Source: Cupriavidus pauculus (GTDB lineage Bacteria; Pseudomonadota; Gammaproteobacteria; Burkholderiales; Burkholderiaceae). From it: 64,000 bases of DNA. The notes below the pieces were generated by a model, which searched no databases, had not been told where the DNA came from, and was given only the letters and a program-made list of their open reading frames with translations. Every line of letters begins with the position of its first letter. The first letter of the stretch is position 1. Both the position numbers and the translations under genes were made by a program. Below are positions 45,063-54,241 of the stretch, piece after piece. Location: NCBI RefSeq assembly GCF_008801835.1, contig NZ_VZOW01000020.1, forward strand, positions 38,344 to 102,343, read 5' to 3'.

Positions 45063-45800
45063 ATGGACATCGCAGAACTCTTTCGCGGCCTAAACAGCAC
45101 TCAAGGCATCAATTTCTCGTTCTTTTACGACCAGTTCGACAAGGAGCTTCTTCTCCAGGGCATACGCTACACCGCCTGGCTGTCGGTGGCGTCGATCGTG
45201 GGAAGCCTGGTTGTGGGGGCGATCGGCGCCTACCTCCAGTTTTCGGGTGGAAAATTCGCCAGGAGTGCCGTCGACCTCTACGTGCAGGCTTTCCGAAACA
45301 CGCCCCCGCTTGTCCAGCTCTATTTTTTCTACTTTGCGCTGGGCCCTGCGCTAACCGGTTTGCTCGGCGGCACCTCCCCCGTCCTGAGCAACGTAACTTG
45401 GGCGATCGTCTCGCTGACGTTCTATGCCGGTGCGTTCAACGTGGAAATCTTTCGTGCTGGCATGGAGGCCGTCCCCAACTCTACGCTTGAAGCAGCCGAT
45501 GCACTTGGGATGAACAAGGGTCAGACGTTTCGCAAGGTGGTGCTGCCGCTGTCGTTGCGCATCAGCTTCGCCGGCCTGAATAACAACCTGGTGAACCTGA
45601 TCAAGACGTCGACCAACGCCTTCGCCATTGCCGTGCCTGAGCTGCTTTATGCGTCCTCGCAAATCTGGTCAGAAAGCTTGAACGCGCTGGAGATGATGGT
45701 CTTTCTCCTCGTCTTCTACATCGCCGTTATTGGCGTTTTCACCTGGCTGATGCACAGGATCGAGCATGCCGTCGCAGTACCTGGCTGGGGAAAAGCATGA
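45063..45800 (+). CDS. Amino-acid ABC transporter permease (HisM/GlnP type)
   Basis: The 245-residue inner-membrane protein has the polar amino-acid permease features. These are an early LLQGIRYTAWLSVASIVGSL span, the FRNTPPLVQLYFFYFAL block, and an EAA loop at FRAGMEAVPNSTLEAADALGM. It is one of a pair and should form a heterodimer with the next product. AGGAGG lies before ATG 45063. The pair shares an ATGA overlap at 45797. Confidence 0.92.
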   Translation: MDIAELFRGLNSTQGINFSFFYDQFDKELLLQGIRYTAWLSVASIVGSLVVGAIGAYLQFSGGKFARSAVDLYVQAFRNTPPLVQLYFFYFALGPALTGLLGGTSPVLSNVTWAIVSLTFYAGAFNVEIFRAGMEAVPNSTLEAADALGMNKGQTFRKVVLPLSLRISFAGLNNNLVNLIKTSTNAFAIAVPELLYASSQIWSESLNALEMMVFLLVFYIAVIGVFTWLMHRIEHAVAVPGWGKA

Positions 45801-46564
45801 GCCCATACATGAAGTGTGCAACGTCAAAATGGTGGCCGGCGCTCGCGCTCTCGGCCTACGCAGGTTCCGCCCTGGCAAAGGATGGTGAGGCCGGCGCCGC
45901 GGCGCTGGGCAAGTGGCTCCCATTACTCCTGCAAGGCTTCGCCGTCGACGTAGGCATCAGCGCGGCATCGATGGCCATCGGAACCCTCCTCGGCGCAGGG
46001 CTGGGACTGGGGCAGATCGCGCAGCGTCGCCAGCTTCGAGTCGCTTCACAGTGGGTGACGCAGTTCTTCCGCAATGCGCCATGGCTCGTCCTGCTGTTTT
46101 TCTGCGTCTTACTGCTCCCCAACCAGTTCACGCTCTTGGGCACGGACATACCCTTTCCTGGCTGGGCCAAAGGCATCATTGGTCTTGCACTACCGGTCAT
46201 GGGGAACGTCTCCGAGGTGGTGCGTGGCGGCATTCAGTCGATTCCTTCCGGCCAGTGGGAGGCCGCGGACTCCTTGGCGTTGAGCCGCTGGCAGATTCTT
46301 CGTCTGGTGGTGTTGCCCCAGGCCGTCAAGCGGATGGTTCCCCCTTGGATGAACGTCTACGCCATCCTGATGATGGCCACGCCGCTGGTGTCCATCGTTG
46401 GCGTCGAGGATAGCGTGACCGTGGCACGGGCCGTGTTGTCGGCTGAGAACAGCCCGGCACTCCTCATGCCTGTGTATGGGCTCCTCCTCATTCTCTTCTT
46501 TGCCTATTGCGCGCCCATTGCGCGCTGGACAAGACGGCTCGAAGCCCGCTTCGCCGTGGCATGA
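45797..46564 (+). CDS. Amino-acid ABC transporter permease, second subunit
   Basis: The 255-residue permease has a leading hydrophobic segment (residues 12-30), then the usual five spans. The family blocks are FFRNAPWLVLLFFCVLLLP and the EAA loop GGIQSIPSGQWEAADSLALSR. It overlaps the first permease gene by 4 bp and is followed after 9 bp by the ATPase gene. The N-terminal GSALAKDGEAGAAA extension looks signal-peptide-like and is longer than in most GltK/GlnP proteins. Confidence 0.9.
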   Translation: MSPYMKCATSKWWPALALSAYAGSALAKDGEAGAAALGKWLPLLLQGFAVDVGISAASMAIGTLLGAGLGLGQIAQRRQLRVASQWVTQFFRNAPWLVLLFFCVLLLPNQFTLLGTDIPFPGWAKGIIGLALPVMGNVSEVVRGGIQSIPSGQWEAADSLALSRWQILRLVVLPQAVKRMVPPWMNVYAILMMATPLVSIVGVEDSVTVARAVLSAENSPALLMPVYGLLLILFFAYCAPIARWTRRLEARFAVA

Positions 46565-46573
46565 CACATAAAA

Positions 46574-47341
46574 ATGGAGACATTCGTGACTAACAATACT
46601 CGCGAGACCATCGTGAAAGTCGACCGCGTGACGAAGGCATTCGGCGCAAATCAGGTGCTCAAGGGCGTTTCGATGACCGTGGGCAAAGGGGAAGCCGTGG
46701 CGCTGATTGGGCCATCGGGTTCCGGCAAGTCGACGTTGCTGCGCTGCATCAATGGTCTCGTTCAGCCGGATAGCGGCGAGATCTATGCCGCGGGGCACAG
46801 GGTCCATGACCTTTCCGACAGTGCGAGACGCATTGCCTTGCGCAAGGACGTCTGCATGGTGTTTCAGCAGTACAACCTCTTCCCTCATATGACGGTGCTC
46901 GAGAACATCATGCTTGCGCCCGTCCAGGTTCTGAAGCAGCGCCCCGACGAAGTCCGCGAGCGCGCCATGACGCTGCTTGCAAAAGTCCGACTGACTGGCA
47001 AAGAGAACGCCTACCCCGGCCACCTCTCGGGCGGGCAACAGCAACGCGTGGCAATCGCACGAGCATTGGCCATGCGGCCTAGTGTAATGCTGTTCGACGA
47101 AGTCACTGCAGCACTGGATCCCGAGACCGTCAAAGAAGTCCTGATCACGATCCGAGAGCTGGTGCAGGAAGGCATGACCTGTGTCCTCGTGACCCACGAG
47201 ATGAGGTTCGCCCGGGAAGTGGCCCACCACATTTATTTCACCGACAAAGGACTTATCGTGGAGCACGGCAAACCGGACGCATTTTTTGATGATCCGCAGG
47301 ACTCCCGCACACGCGAGTTCCTGGGCCACGTACTGGCCTGA
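46574..47341 (+). CDS. Amino-acid ABC transporter ATPase (GlnQ/GltL type)
   Basis: The 255-residue protein carries Walker A (GPSGSGKSTLLRCING), the Q-loop MVFQQYNLFPHMTVLENIM, the signature LSGGQQQRVAIARAL and Walker B (VMLFDEVTAALDPE). The last block is typical of polar amino-acid importers. It completes the receptor-permease-permease-ATPase set 42851-47341. The asparaginase gene follows after 23 bp. Confidence 0.95.
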   Translation: METFVTNNTRETIVKVDRVTKAFGANQVLKGVSMTVGKGEAVALIGPSGSGKSTLLRCINGLVQPDSGEIYAAGHRVHDLSDSARRIALRKDVCMVFQQYNLFPHMTVLENIMLAPVQVLKQRPDEVRERAMTLLAKVRLTGKENAYPGHLSGGQQQRVAIARALAMRPSVMLFDEVTAALDPETVKEVLITIRELVQEGMTCVLVTHEMRFAREVAHHIYFTDKGLIVEHGKPDAFFDDPQDSRTREFLGHVLA

Positions 47342-47364
47342 GTCTGCGTGTCAAATCAATTGAC

Positions 47365-48480
47365 ATGTTCAAACTGAAATCAGTGGAGCACTCTGTGACA
47401 CAACAACGCACCCTTCCAGGCCGTTTTCGCTGGCTGATTACTCAATGCTTCATCCTTGCCGCTACGCTTTCGACGGGTGCGCATGCCCAGCCCACAGAAG
47501 CTGCATTGCCCCGTGTGGCGGTGCTGGCTACGGGAGGCACCATCGCGGGTACCGGCGCAAGCGAGACCCAAACGACCGCATACACCTCTGGCGTGCTGAC
47601 CGCCGACGCGCTGCTTCGTTCCGTGCCATCGCTCGAAAAAGTCGCACGCGTGTCGGGTGAACAGATCTCAAACGTTGGCAGTGACAACATGACCAACGAG
47701 ATTCTCCTGAAACTCGCAAAGCGCGTGAACGCCCTCCTGGCGCAGCCCGATATCGCCGGCGTTGTCATCACACACGGCACCGACACGTTGGAGGAGACGG
47801 CTTACTTCCTGAATCTGGTGGTCAAGAGCGACAAGCCGGTGGTCGTGACCGGCGCGATGCGCCCCTCGACGGCGATTAGCGCGGATGGGCCCAGTAACAT
47901 CCTCCAGGCCGTTACGGTCGCCGCAGCCCCGTCTGCCCGCGGACGCGGTGTCATGATCGTGTTGAATGATCGTATTGGCGCTGCGCGGTATGTCACGAAG
48001 ACCAATGCCAATTCTTTGGACACCTTCAAGGGGCAGGACGCGGGCTACCTCGGAACACTGGTCGATCAAGTCCCCTACTTCGAAACCACCACGGCAAAGC
48101 CTCACACCAAAGCCACGCCATTCGACGTCGCAAAACTCGATGTCTTGCCCGAAGTCGCGGTGATCGCGCACTATCAAAGTGACTCCGGATTCATGTACGA
48201 AGCCGCAGCAAACAACGGCATCAAAGGCATCATTGCCTCAGGTGTAGGCGCCGGTAGTGTTTCGCTGCGCGCCATCCCCTCCATCAAAAAGGCGATGGGG
48301 CAAGGCATCGTCGTCGTGCGTTCGTCACGGACCGGTGGTGGCTTTGTGCCAGATGATCCGGCATACCCTGGCCTCGTCGCAGATAGCCTGAACCCGCAGA
48401 AGGCCCGCATTCTGCTGATGCTGGCACTGACTCTTACCAAGGATCCGAAGCGCATCCAGGAGTACTTCCACACCTATTGA
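47365..48480 (+). CDS. ansB: L-asparaginase type II (periplasmic)
   Basis: The 371-residue protein hydrolyses L-asparagine to aspartate and ammonia, and often glutamine too. A signal sequence of the form FRWLITQCFILAATLSTGAHA is followed by mature protein. Active-site blocks are VLATGGTIAGTG (Thr nucleophile) near residue 55, the VVITHGTDTLEETAYFLNLV block near residue 132 and PVVVTGAMRPSTAISADGP near residue 155. It sits directly behind an amino-acid importer and before aspartase, giving the chain asparagine to aspartate to fumarate. A terminator follows at 48512. Confidence 0.95.
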   Translation: MFKLKSVEHSVTQQRTLPGRFRWLITQCFILAATLSTGAHAQPTEAALPRVAVLATGGTIAGTGASETQTTAYTSGVLTADALLRSVPSLEKVARVSGEQISNVGSDNMTNEILLKLAKRVNALLAQPDIAGVVITHGTDTLEETAYFLNLVVKSDKPVVVTGAMRPSTAISADGPSNILQAVTVAAAPSARGRGVMIVLNDRIGAARYVTKTNANSLDTFKGQDAGYLGTLVDQVPYFETTTAKPHTKATPFDVAKLDVLPEVAVIAHYQSDSGFMYEAAANNGIKGIIASGVGAGSVSLRAIPSIKKAMGQGIVVVRSSRTGGGFVPDDPAYPGLVADSLNPQKARILLMLALTLTKDPKRIQEYFHTY

Positions 48481-48511
48481 CCGCGCTAGCGCGCCAAATC
48501 CAAAGGGCATT

Positions 48512-48547
48512 AAGGGCCGCTTCAAACAAGGCGGCCCTTCTTCTTTT
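48512..48547 (+). terminator. Rho-independent terminator after asparaginase
   Basis: AAGGGCCGC (48512-48520) and GCGGCCCTT (48531-48539) make a strong stem with a 10-base loop, followed by CTTCTTTTT. It separates the importer-asparaginase transcript from the MFS-LysR-aspA genes, which then need their own promoter. Confidence 0.85.
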
Positions 48548-48576
48548 TACGCCTGACACATGCGTAAACCCTGATA

Positions 48577-48629
48577 CTGGACGCGCAACTTTACGTCCAG
48601 CGCTAACTACTATCACGTTGAGTAATAGT
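48577..48629. promoter_or_regulatory. Two inverted repeats upstream of the MFS gene
   Basis: CTGGACG (48577-48583) and CGTCCAG (48594-48600) are perfect inverted arms 10 bp apart. A second pair, ACTAT (48609-48613) and ATAGT (48625-48629), follows. Both lie in the 190-bp space between the terminator and the GTG start at 48738. I infer operator sites, possibly for the LysR protein encoded downstream. Confidence 0.45.
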
Positions 48630-48737
48630 GTCATCACACATGCTGTTTTCCTGAAGTTCGCTGACTACACTGATCTCCAAGCTTGCATCGACAGCGGCAA
48701 GCGTCAGCAGCTCTACGAAGAAAGTCAGGAGACAGTT

Positions 48738-50102
48738 GTGAGTAATAAGGTTCTGTTGGAAGACCTGCCCTTGCGCAGGTTTCATGCGCAAGTCGCATTC
48801 AGTGGCACGGGCGGTCAGTTCAGCGACGGCTTCGTCCTTGGGATTATCGGTATCGCGGTAAGCATGGCCGCCGGCCCGCTGCAACTCGACGCGATGTGGA
48901 TGGGGCTTCTTGGCGCGGCATCGCTCGCTGGCCTCTTCCTCGGAAGTATCTTTGCGGGTCCCTTCGCCGACAAGCATGGCCGACGCTCGATTTTCGCCTA
49001 TGACATGGTCTTGTTCGCCGCTATCTCGGCAGCGCAGTTCTTTGTCACCTCCCCGACGCAGTTGCTTATCCTGCGGCTGCTGCTCGGTCTGATTCTTGGC
49101 GCCGACTACGTGGTCAGCAAATCGCTCGTCACCGAATACGCACCGCGCCGCTATCGGGGGCGTCTGTTGAGCGTGCTGGCGGCAGCATGGGCCGCCGGCT
49201 ACGTGGGCGCTTACCTTGTCGGCTTCATGATGCGCGACCTGGGTCCTGATGCCTGGCGTTATATGCTCGTTGCCAGCGGATTGCCAGCGCTGCTTATTTT
49301 CCCGTTGCGCATGGGAGTTCCCGAATCGCCACTGTGGCTGATGAAGCGGGGCCGTCGCGACGAAGCCTTGGAAATTGTCCGTCGCAAGCTCGGACCGGAG
49401 GTTGACCTCGTTCAACCCGAACCGGTGGCAATGCAGCAGCGAAAGGGCGCCTGGGCGCAACTGTTCTCGCCTCGTTGGCGTCGCAACACCCTCGTGGGTT
49501 GCGTCTTTTATACGTGCCAGGTCATTCCGTTCTTTGCGCTCGGCACATTCTCACCGCGTGTTCTTGAGGCCCTCCAGGTCAAGGACAGCTTCGCCGGTGG
49601 CGTCGTGTACAACGTCCTGCTCTTCATTGGAGCCATCATTGGTCTGCTCCTGATCGATCGTCTGTCACGCCGTGCGTTCCTGATCGGGACGTTCTATCTT
49701 GCGGCGATCGCGCTGGCTCTCCTCGCATTCGGACACTTTGGCCCGATCGGGACAATGCTCGTCTTCGGTGTTTTCGCGTGTGTCCTTTCCGCAGCGGCAA
49801 ACCTTGAATTCGTCTACCCGCCGGAACTGTTTCCCACTCATCTGCGCGCATCCGGGGTCGGCCTCGCTGTGGCGTCCAGCCGATTCGGCTCTGCAATCAG
49901 CACCTTCCTGCTGCCGATTGCCGTTCAGCAAGTAGGGATTCACGCAGCGCTTGGCGCGTGCGTGGCGGTGCTGGTGTTCGGCGGGGTGTTCTCTCCCGAG
50001 ACCGGCAATGACAACCTGTCGGACGTAGGCGGTGCGAACGACTCCGAAGAGCCTCGCCCAGTCGCATCCACCACGCCCCTGAACCACTCCGTCGCGCGCT
50101 GA
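48738..50102 (+). CDS. MFS transporter (sugar/acid-type)
   Basis: The 454-residue protein starts at GTG 48738 with GGAG 6 bases upstream; frames further upstream run over the operator region. It has 12 membrane spans and the MFS loop motif FADKHGRRSIFAYD near residue 75, with a second YAPRRYRGRLLSVLAAAWAAGY block near residue 135. The middle loop PESPLWLMKRGRRDEALEIV is of the sugar/aromatic-acid porter type. It is clustered with aspartase and LysR genes, so a C4-dicarboxylate or aspartate-like substrate is likely. Confidence 0.88.
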   Translation: MSNKVLLEDLPLRRFHAQVAFSGTGGQFSDGFVLGIIGIAVSMAAGPLQLDAMWMGLLGAASLAGLFLGSIFAGPFADKHGRRSIFAYDMVLFAAISAAQFFVTSPTQLLILRLLLGLILGADYVVSKSLVTEYAPRRYRGRLLSVLAAAWAAGYVGAYLVGFMMRDLGPDAWRYMLVASGLPALLIFPLRMGVPESPLWLMKRGRRDEALEIVRRKLGPEVDLVQPEPVAMQQRKGAWAQLFSPRWRRNTLVGCVFYTCQVIPFFALGTFSPRVLEALQVKDSFAGGVVYNVLLFIGAIIGLLLIDRLSRRAFLIGTFYLAAIALALLAFGHFGPIGTMLVFGVFACVLSAAANLEFVYPPELFPTHLRASGVGLAVASSRFGSAISTFLLPIAVQQVGIHAALGACVAVLVFGGVFSPETGNDNLSDVGGANDSEEPRPVASTTPLNHSVAR

Positions 50103-50131
50103 CACGACACTTCCGGTTGCAAGGAGACCAA

Positions 50132-51115
50132 ATGTCCTTTAGCAAGCCCATCGACATGAACGCGGTGCAGGTGTTCGTAGCAGTGGCCGAAGAAGGAAGC
50201 ATGTCCGGCGCAGCAACCCGCCTGGGCATTTCCCAGTCGGGCGTCTCCCAGATGGTCCGGCAACTGGAGGACGACCTGGGCGTCATTCTGGTGAACCGTA
50301 CGCGACGTCCGTTGTCCTTGACGCCTTTTGGTATCGCGTTGAAGAACCGTGGCGCGATCCTCACTGAGGAGATCGCAAATCTCAAGGCACAGGTTGTCGA
50401 AGCGGGGCGCGGCATCAACCCGGATCTCCGTATCGGTCTGGTGGACTCATTCGCTGCAACCTGTGGCTCTCTTCTGATTAAGCGATTGCTCGGCAAGACG
50501 TCCCAGCTCTCGATCCGCACGGGTCTGAGTCCCCAACAAGGCGAGGCGCTGTTGCGAAGAGACCTTGACTTGGTTGTCACCAGCGACCCGCTGATGGACG
50601 CCAACGAGGTAGTCAGATATCGCTTGTTTTCCGAGCGCTATCTGGTAATTACGCCGCGTGACCAACGGCATCCGATCAAGACGCTAGACGACCTGCGACC
50701 CCTTGCCAACGCCCTGCCGATTGTCCGGTTCAACCGGAACTCGCAGGTCGGAATGCAGGTCGATCGCTATCTCCGTCGGATCGACTTGCGGATGCCAAAC
50801 CGACTGGAGCTCGACAACGCCGACGCCCTCACCTCAATGGTGGCCGAGGGAATCGGCTGGGCGCTGACATCCCCCATGTGCCTTTTGCAGGCCGTCGCCT
50901 ATGCCGATCGCGTCTCGATCCACGTGGTGGAAGGTATGGGCCTGGAACGGTCTCTTTATCTGGTCGCCCGTCGCGACGAGTACACCACCTTTTTCGAAGA
51001 CGCGTGCACGATCGCGCGCGAAGTCATCGAGACCTCCCTTCTACCCCGACTGCGGGATATTGGAAGTGGGGTCGACAAACTGATCACTCTAAATGAGAGG
51101 ACAAACCATGAGTAA
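50132..51115 (+). CDS. LysR-family transcriptional regulator
   Basis: The 327-residue regulator begins MSFSKPIDMNAVQVFVAVAE. Its helix-turn-helix (SGAATRLGISQSGVSQMVRQ) lies at residues 25-45, and a LysR effector domain follows. AAGGAG lies before ATG 50132. It overlaps the aspartase start by 8 bp and lies in the same direction as the MFS gene, so it is probably part of their operon and regulates the Asn/Asp genes. Confidence 0.92.
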   Translation: MSFSKPIDMNAVQVFVAVAEEGSMSGAATRLGISQSGVSQMVRQLEDDLGVILVNRTRRPLSLTPFGIALKNRGAILTEEIANLKAQVVEAGRGINPDLRIGLVDSFAATCGSLLIKRLLGKTSQLSIRTGLSPQQGEALLRRDLDLVVTSDPLMDANEVVRYRLFSERYLVITPRDQRHPIKTLDDLRPLANALPIVRFNRNSQVGMQVDRYLRRIDLRMPNRLELDNADALTSMVAEGIGWALTSPMCLLQAVAYADRVSIHVVEGMGLERSLYLVARRDEYTTFFEDACTIAREVIETSLLPRLRDIGSGVDKLITLNERTNHE

Positions 51116-52520
51116 TACCCTCAACAACGACGGCCGTACCGAGCGCGACTATGTCGGCGAGGTCAGCATCCCCGCCGACATGCTCTACGGTGTGAATACG
51201 GTGCGAGGCTTCCAAAACCTGACGGTCTCGCCTCTGAACGTCGCTCACTTTCCTGAGTTCAGTACGGCATTTGCCCAGTGCAAGTGGGCGGCCGCGCTGG
51301 CCAATCGCGACACGGGCGTCATCACCGCTGAGGAATGCGATGCCATCACGCGTGCGTGCGATGACATTGTTAGCGGCGCGTTTTCCGACTCGCTCATCGT
51401 CGACCTGATGGAAGGATCGGGCGGCACTTCGACCAACATGAACTTCAATGAGGTGATTGCCAATCGCGCTCAGCAACTCATGGGGAGCGAGCCGGGTAAC
51501 TACGAGCTCATCCATCCGAATGATCATGTCAATCGGTCCCAGTCGACCAACGATGTCTATCCGGCAGCGATGAAGATCGCGACCTACGCGATGCTTGGTC
51601 CGCTGATCGATGAAGTCAGGATGTTGGCACGGTTGTTCGATCGCAAGGCGTACGAGTTCGCCGACATTCTGCACCTCGGCAGAACGTGCCTTCAGGATGC
51701 ACAGCCTATGCGTCTCGGCCAACTCTTTGGCGGATATGCCTCCCTGACCCATCGCCTCGCGGAGGAACTGGTCGCAGTGCGCGACAAGCTTCGCACTCTG
51801 CCCCTTGGTGGCACCGCTATCGGCACGGGCTTCGGAGCCCCGGCAGGCTATCGCGCTGCAGTATATCCGCACCTCAGCCGCGTTACCGGGGTGGAATACC
51901 AGCCGCCTGCGGACCCGTTCGACGCGATGCAGAACATGGACGTGTTCTCCCGTGTGTCGGCAGAACTCCGCACCTGTGCGACCTCGCTGGCCAAGGTGGC
52001 AGCAGACCTTACCGTACTGTCTTCCGGGCCTGTTGGTGGTGTCGGTGAACTGCGCCTTCCCGAAGCGCAGGCGGGTTCGTCCATCATGCCCGGCAAGGTG
52101 AACCCGGTCCTACCCATGGCGATGATCCAACTGAGCTTTGCTGTGGTCGGTAACGACGTCGCAGTCGCGCAAGCCGTGCAGTATGGCGAACTGGAAATCA
52201 ATCATTTTGAACCCGTCGTGGCATCCCGCGTCTTTGATAGCATCACGCTTCTGAAGAACGGCATCCAGCGATTTGGTGAGAAGTGCGTCGTCGGCATCCA
52301 GGCAGATGTGGCCCGTAACGAGAAGCATCTGCTCGAATCCATGGCAGTCGCCACTGCGCTCGTCCCGACGATTGGCTACGCAAAGGTCAGCAAACTTGCC
52401 CGCCAGTCCGTGGCCGAAGGGCGGCCACTGGTGAGCATTCTCGAGGAAACCGGCCTGCTTTCAAAACAGGAAACCCTCGAGGCGATCAAGAAGGCCTCGC
52501 ATCCGGTCTTCAACCCCTGA
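51108..52520 (+). CDS. aspA: Aspartate ammonia-lyase (aspartase) or close C-N lyase
   Basis: The 470-residue protein belongs to the fumarase/aspartase superfamily. Blocks are GGTSTNMNFNEVIANRA near residue 105, HPNDHVNRSQSTNDVYPAAM near residue 137, GRTCLQDAQPMRLGQ and the flexible catalytic loop GSSIMPGKVNPVLP near residue 323 with its catalytic serine. Aspartase releases fumarate and ammonia from aspartate. Related lyases cleave iminodisuccinate or EDDS, so the exact substrate is open. GAGAGG precedes ATG 51108, and a terminator follows the gene. Confidence 0.88.
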   Translation: MSNTLNNDGRTERDYVGEVSIPADMLYGVNTVRGFQNLTVSPLNVAHFPEFSTAFAQCKWAAALANRDTGVITAEECDAITRACDDIVSGAFSDSLIVDLMEGSGGTSTNMNFNEVIANRAQQLMGSEPGNYELIHPNDHVNRSQSTNDVYPAAMKIATYAMLGPLIDEVRMLARLFDRKAYEFADILHLGRTCLQDAQPMRLGQLFGGYASLTHRLAEELVAVRDKLRTLPLGGTAIGTGFGAPAGYRAAVYPHLSRVTGVEYQPPADPFDAMQNMDVFSRVSAELRTCATSLAKVAADLTVLSSGPVGGVGELRLPEAQAGSSIMPGKVNPVLPMAMIQLSFAVVGNDVAVAQAVQYGELEINHFEPVVASRVFDSITLLKNGIQRFGEKCVVGIQADVARNEKHLLESMAVATALVPTIGYAKVSKLARQSVAEGRPLVSILEETGLLSKQETLEAIKKASHPVFNP

Positions 52521-52529
52521 GTGGTGTAA

Positions 52530-52563
52530 CCGCCGCCAGGCTAGAAATGGCGGCGGGTTTTTA
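52530..52563 (+). terminator. Rho-independent terminator after aspA
   Basis: CCGCCGCCA (52530-52538) pairs with TGGCGGCGG (52548-52556), with a 9-base loop, and GTTTTT follows. The next gene's possible ATG at 52564 is right behind it, so readthrough or a later start must serve that gene. Confidence 0.9.
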
Positions 52564-53088
52564 ATGAATTTTGACGACAGAAGAATGGTTGAAAAGGAAG
52601 AACTACTTTCGATTCTGAAGGCAAGGAACATTCCCTTTGCCTACGAAGATCATGAGCGCGTGCTCAACATGGCGGAATCCAGTGAACTCCGACTTTCATT
52701 GGAGGGCACTCGCTGCAAGAATCTGCTCCTGCAGGACAAACAGGGACATGTCTACCTCGTTGTGACAACCTCCGAGAAGGCCTTGGATCTCTCCGCCGCG
52801 GCAAAGAGCATCGGCAGCAAAAGGCTGTCTTTCGCGTCTGCCGAACGTATGCAAGGCATGCTGGGCGTGCTCCCAGGTTCGCTTAGCCCTCTGGCATTGA
52901 TCAACGATGTCGAGCCATCCATTGACCTGGTAGTCGATGCCGAACTGCAAGGCGAGCCGACCTTCCTCTTTCATCCTTTGGATAGCGCAGCGACGCTCTC
53001 AATTTCCAGGCTGGATCTGGAGGCGTTTCTTTCATCCACGGGGCATAAAATTGAGTGGGCCACGCTCGCGACGCGCTTGGCAGCCTAG
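52564..53088 (+). CDS. Aminoacyl-tRNA deacylase (YbaK/ProX, PrdX-type)
   Basis: The 174-residue protein is of the YbaK/EbsC/PrdX family, free-standing editing domains that hydrolyse mischarged tRNA such as Ala- or Cys-tRNA(Pro). Family marks are FAYEDHERVLNMAESSEL near residue 25, CKNLLLQDKQGHVYLVVTTSEK near residue 56 (the conserved Lys-Asn), and SLSPLALINDVEPSIDLVVD near residue 113. ATG 52564 lies at the terminator tail; ATG 52585 is a likely alternative. It is unrelated to aspartate metabolism in known cases. Confidence 0.85.
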   Translation: MNFDDRRMVEKEELLSILKARNIPFAYEDHERVLNMAESSELRLSLEGTRCKNLLLQDKQGHVYLVVTTSEKALDLSAAAKSIGSKRLSFASAERMQGMLGVLPGSLSPLALINDVEPSIDLVVDAELQGEPTFLFHPLDSAATLSISRLDLEAFLSSTGHKIEWATLATRLAA

Positions 53089-53185
53089 CGTAACGACGTC
53101 GACCAGTTCGTCGAGCAGATGCAGCTTGGTGGCGCGGCTCCCTGTTTTCGCGCGATAGCTATCGCCAACGGAATTGTGCGGTTTC

Positions 53186-54241
53186 CTAATGCGAATGGCG
53201 ATGGTGGAGGTCTGGATAGTGCGGGTGTTTGTGCACAAGCGCTTCGTGATGGTGCCGATGCCGGTGGGGTTCTCGGCCGTCCCAGGGAAAGTCGTGCGTA
53301 TGCTGGTGGTGCTCGTCGTGCCGGTGCGCGTGAATATGATCGAGCGGCTCGTGGGTGTGCTCATGTTCGTGCCGCTCCCGCAAGTGCAACCACACCCCCA
53401 GCATCATCAACGTTGCGGCGAGCCAGAACGCCACGCTCGGCACCTCTGGCCAAATCGCGAACGAGATCACGACCCCAATCAACGGGGCTACCGAGAAATA
53501 AGCTCCCGTTCTGGCGGTGCCGAGAACGCGCAACCCTACCACGAACAGCGCAAGGCTAACGCCATAGCCGGCGAATCCGACCAACATCGCACCGGCTAGG
53601 ACCGTTGGCGAAGGCAATGCCGCCCCCTGCGCCAGGGCCAACGCTGTATTGCAGAGCCCGGCGACCAGCCCCTTGATACAAGCCAGCAAGAGCGCATCGT
53701 TGCTCGACACCTTGCGCGTCAGGTTGTTGTCCACTGCCCAGCACAGGCAAGCCGCGACGATCAATAATGCGCCCATCGACAACTGCAGACTTCCTGGCTG
53801 CCAGGAGAGCAGCATACCGCCCGCAACGATGGCAATCATGCCGAGCACAATCTGCCGGTCGGCGTTTTCCTTGAACACGATCCAGGCAATCATCGCGGTG
53901 AACACTCCCTCTACGTTCAAGAGGAGTGATGCCGACGCGGCATTGGTTGACACGAGCCCGGTCATCAAAAGCCCTGGGCCAGCGACGCCACCAGCTAGGA
54001 TGGCGCCCAATAGCCAGGTCCAATCAGCCTTAGGTATGCCGAGCTGCTCACTCGACAAGGCGGGTGGGTGCCACAGCCGTCGCGCCACGATCACCAAGGC
54101 AAGCCCGACGCCGCTCCCGAGATACAAGAGTCCCGCAAGCAGGATCGGTGAGACCGCGCCGGTCAGGGATTTTGCAAGGGGTGTACTGGCACCGAAGAGG
54201 AGTGCCGCCAATAGTGCTGGGGAAGCGGTACGCAGAGACAT
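53186..54241 (-). CDS. EamA/DMT-family exporter with His-rich tail
   Basis: The 351-residue protein has ten membrane spans as two EamA repeats (LLAALLFGASTPLAKSL at the start and LLIVAACLCWAVDNNLTRKV in the second half). After the last span there is a cytoplasmic tail of about 60 residues with roughly twenty histidines (from about residue 288). Drug/metabolite transporters usually end right after the tenth span. Such a tail suggests binding of Ni, Co or Zn ions. It is near an MscS and a P1B-4 ATPase gene. Confidence 0.88.
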   Translation of the reverse strand: MSLRTASPALLAALLFGASTPLAKSLTGAVSPILLAGLLYLGSGVGLALVIVARRLWHPPALSSEQLGIPKADWTWLLGAILAGGVAGPGLLMTGLVSTNAASASLLLNVEGVFTAMIAWIVFKENADRQIVLGMIAIVAGGMLLSWQPGSLQLSMGALLIVAACLCWAVDNNLTRKVSSNDALLLACIKGLVAGLCNTALALAQGAALPSPTVLAGAMLVGFAGYGVSLALFVVGLRVLGTARTGAYFSVAPLIGVVISFAIWPEVPSVAFWLAATLMMLGVWLHLRERHEHEHTHEPLDHIHAHRHDEHHQHTHDFPWDGREPHRHRHHHEALVHKHPHYPDLHHRHSH

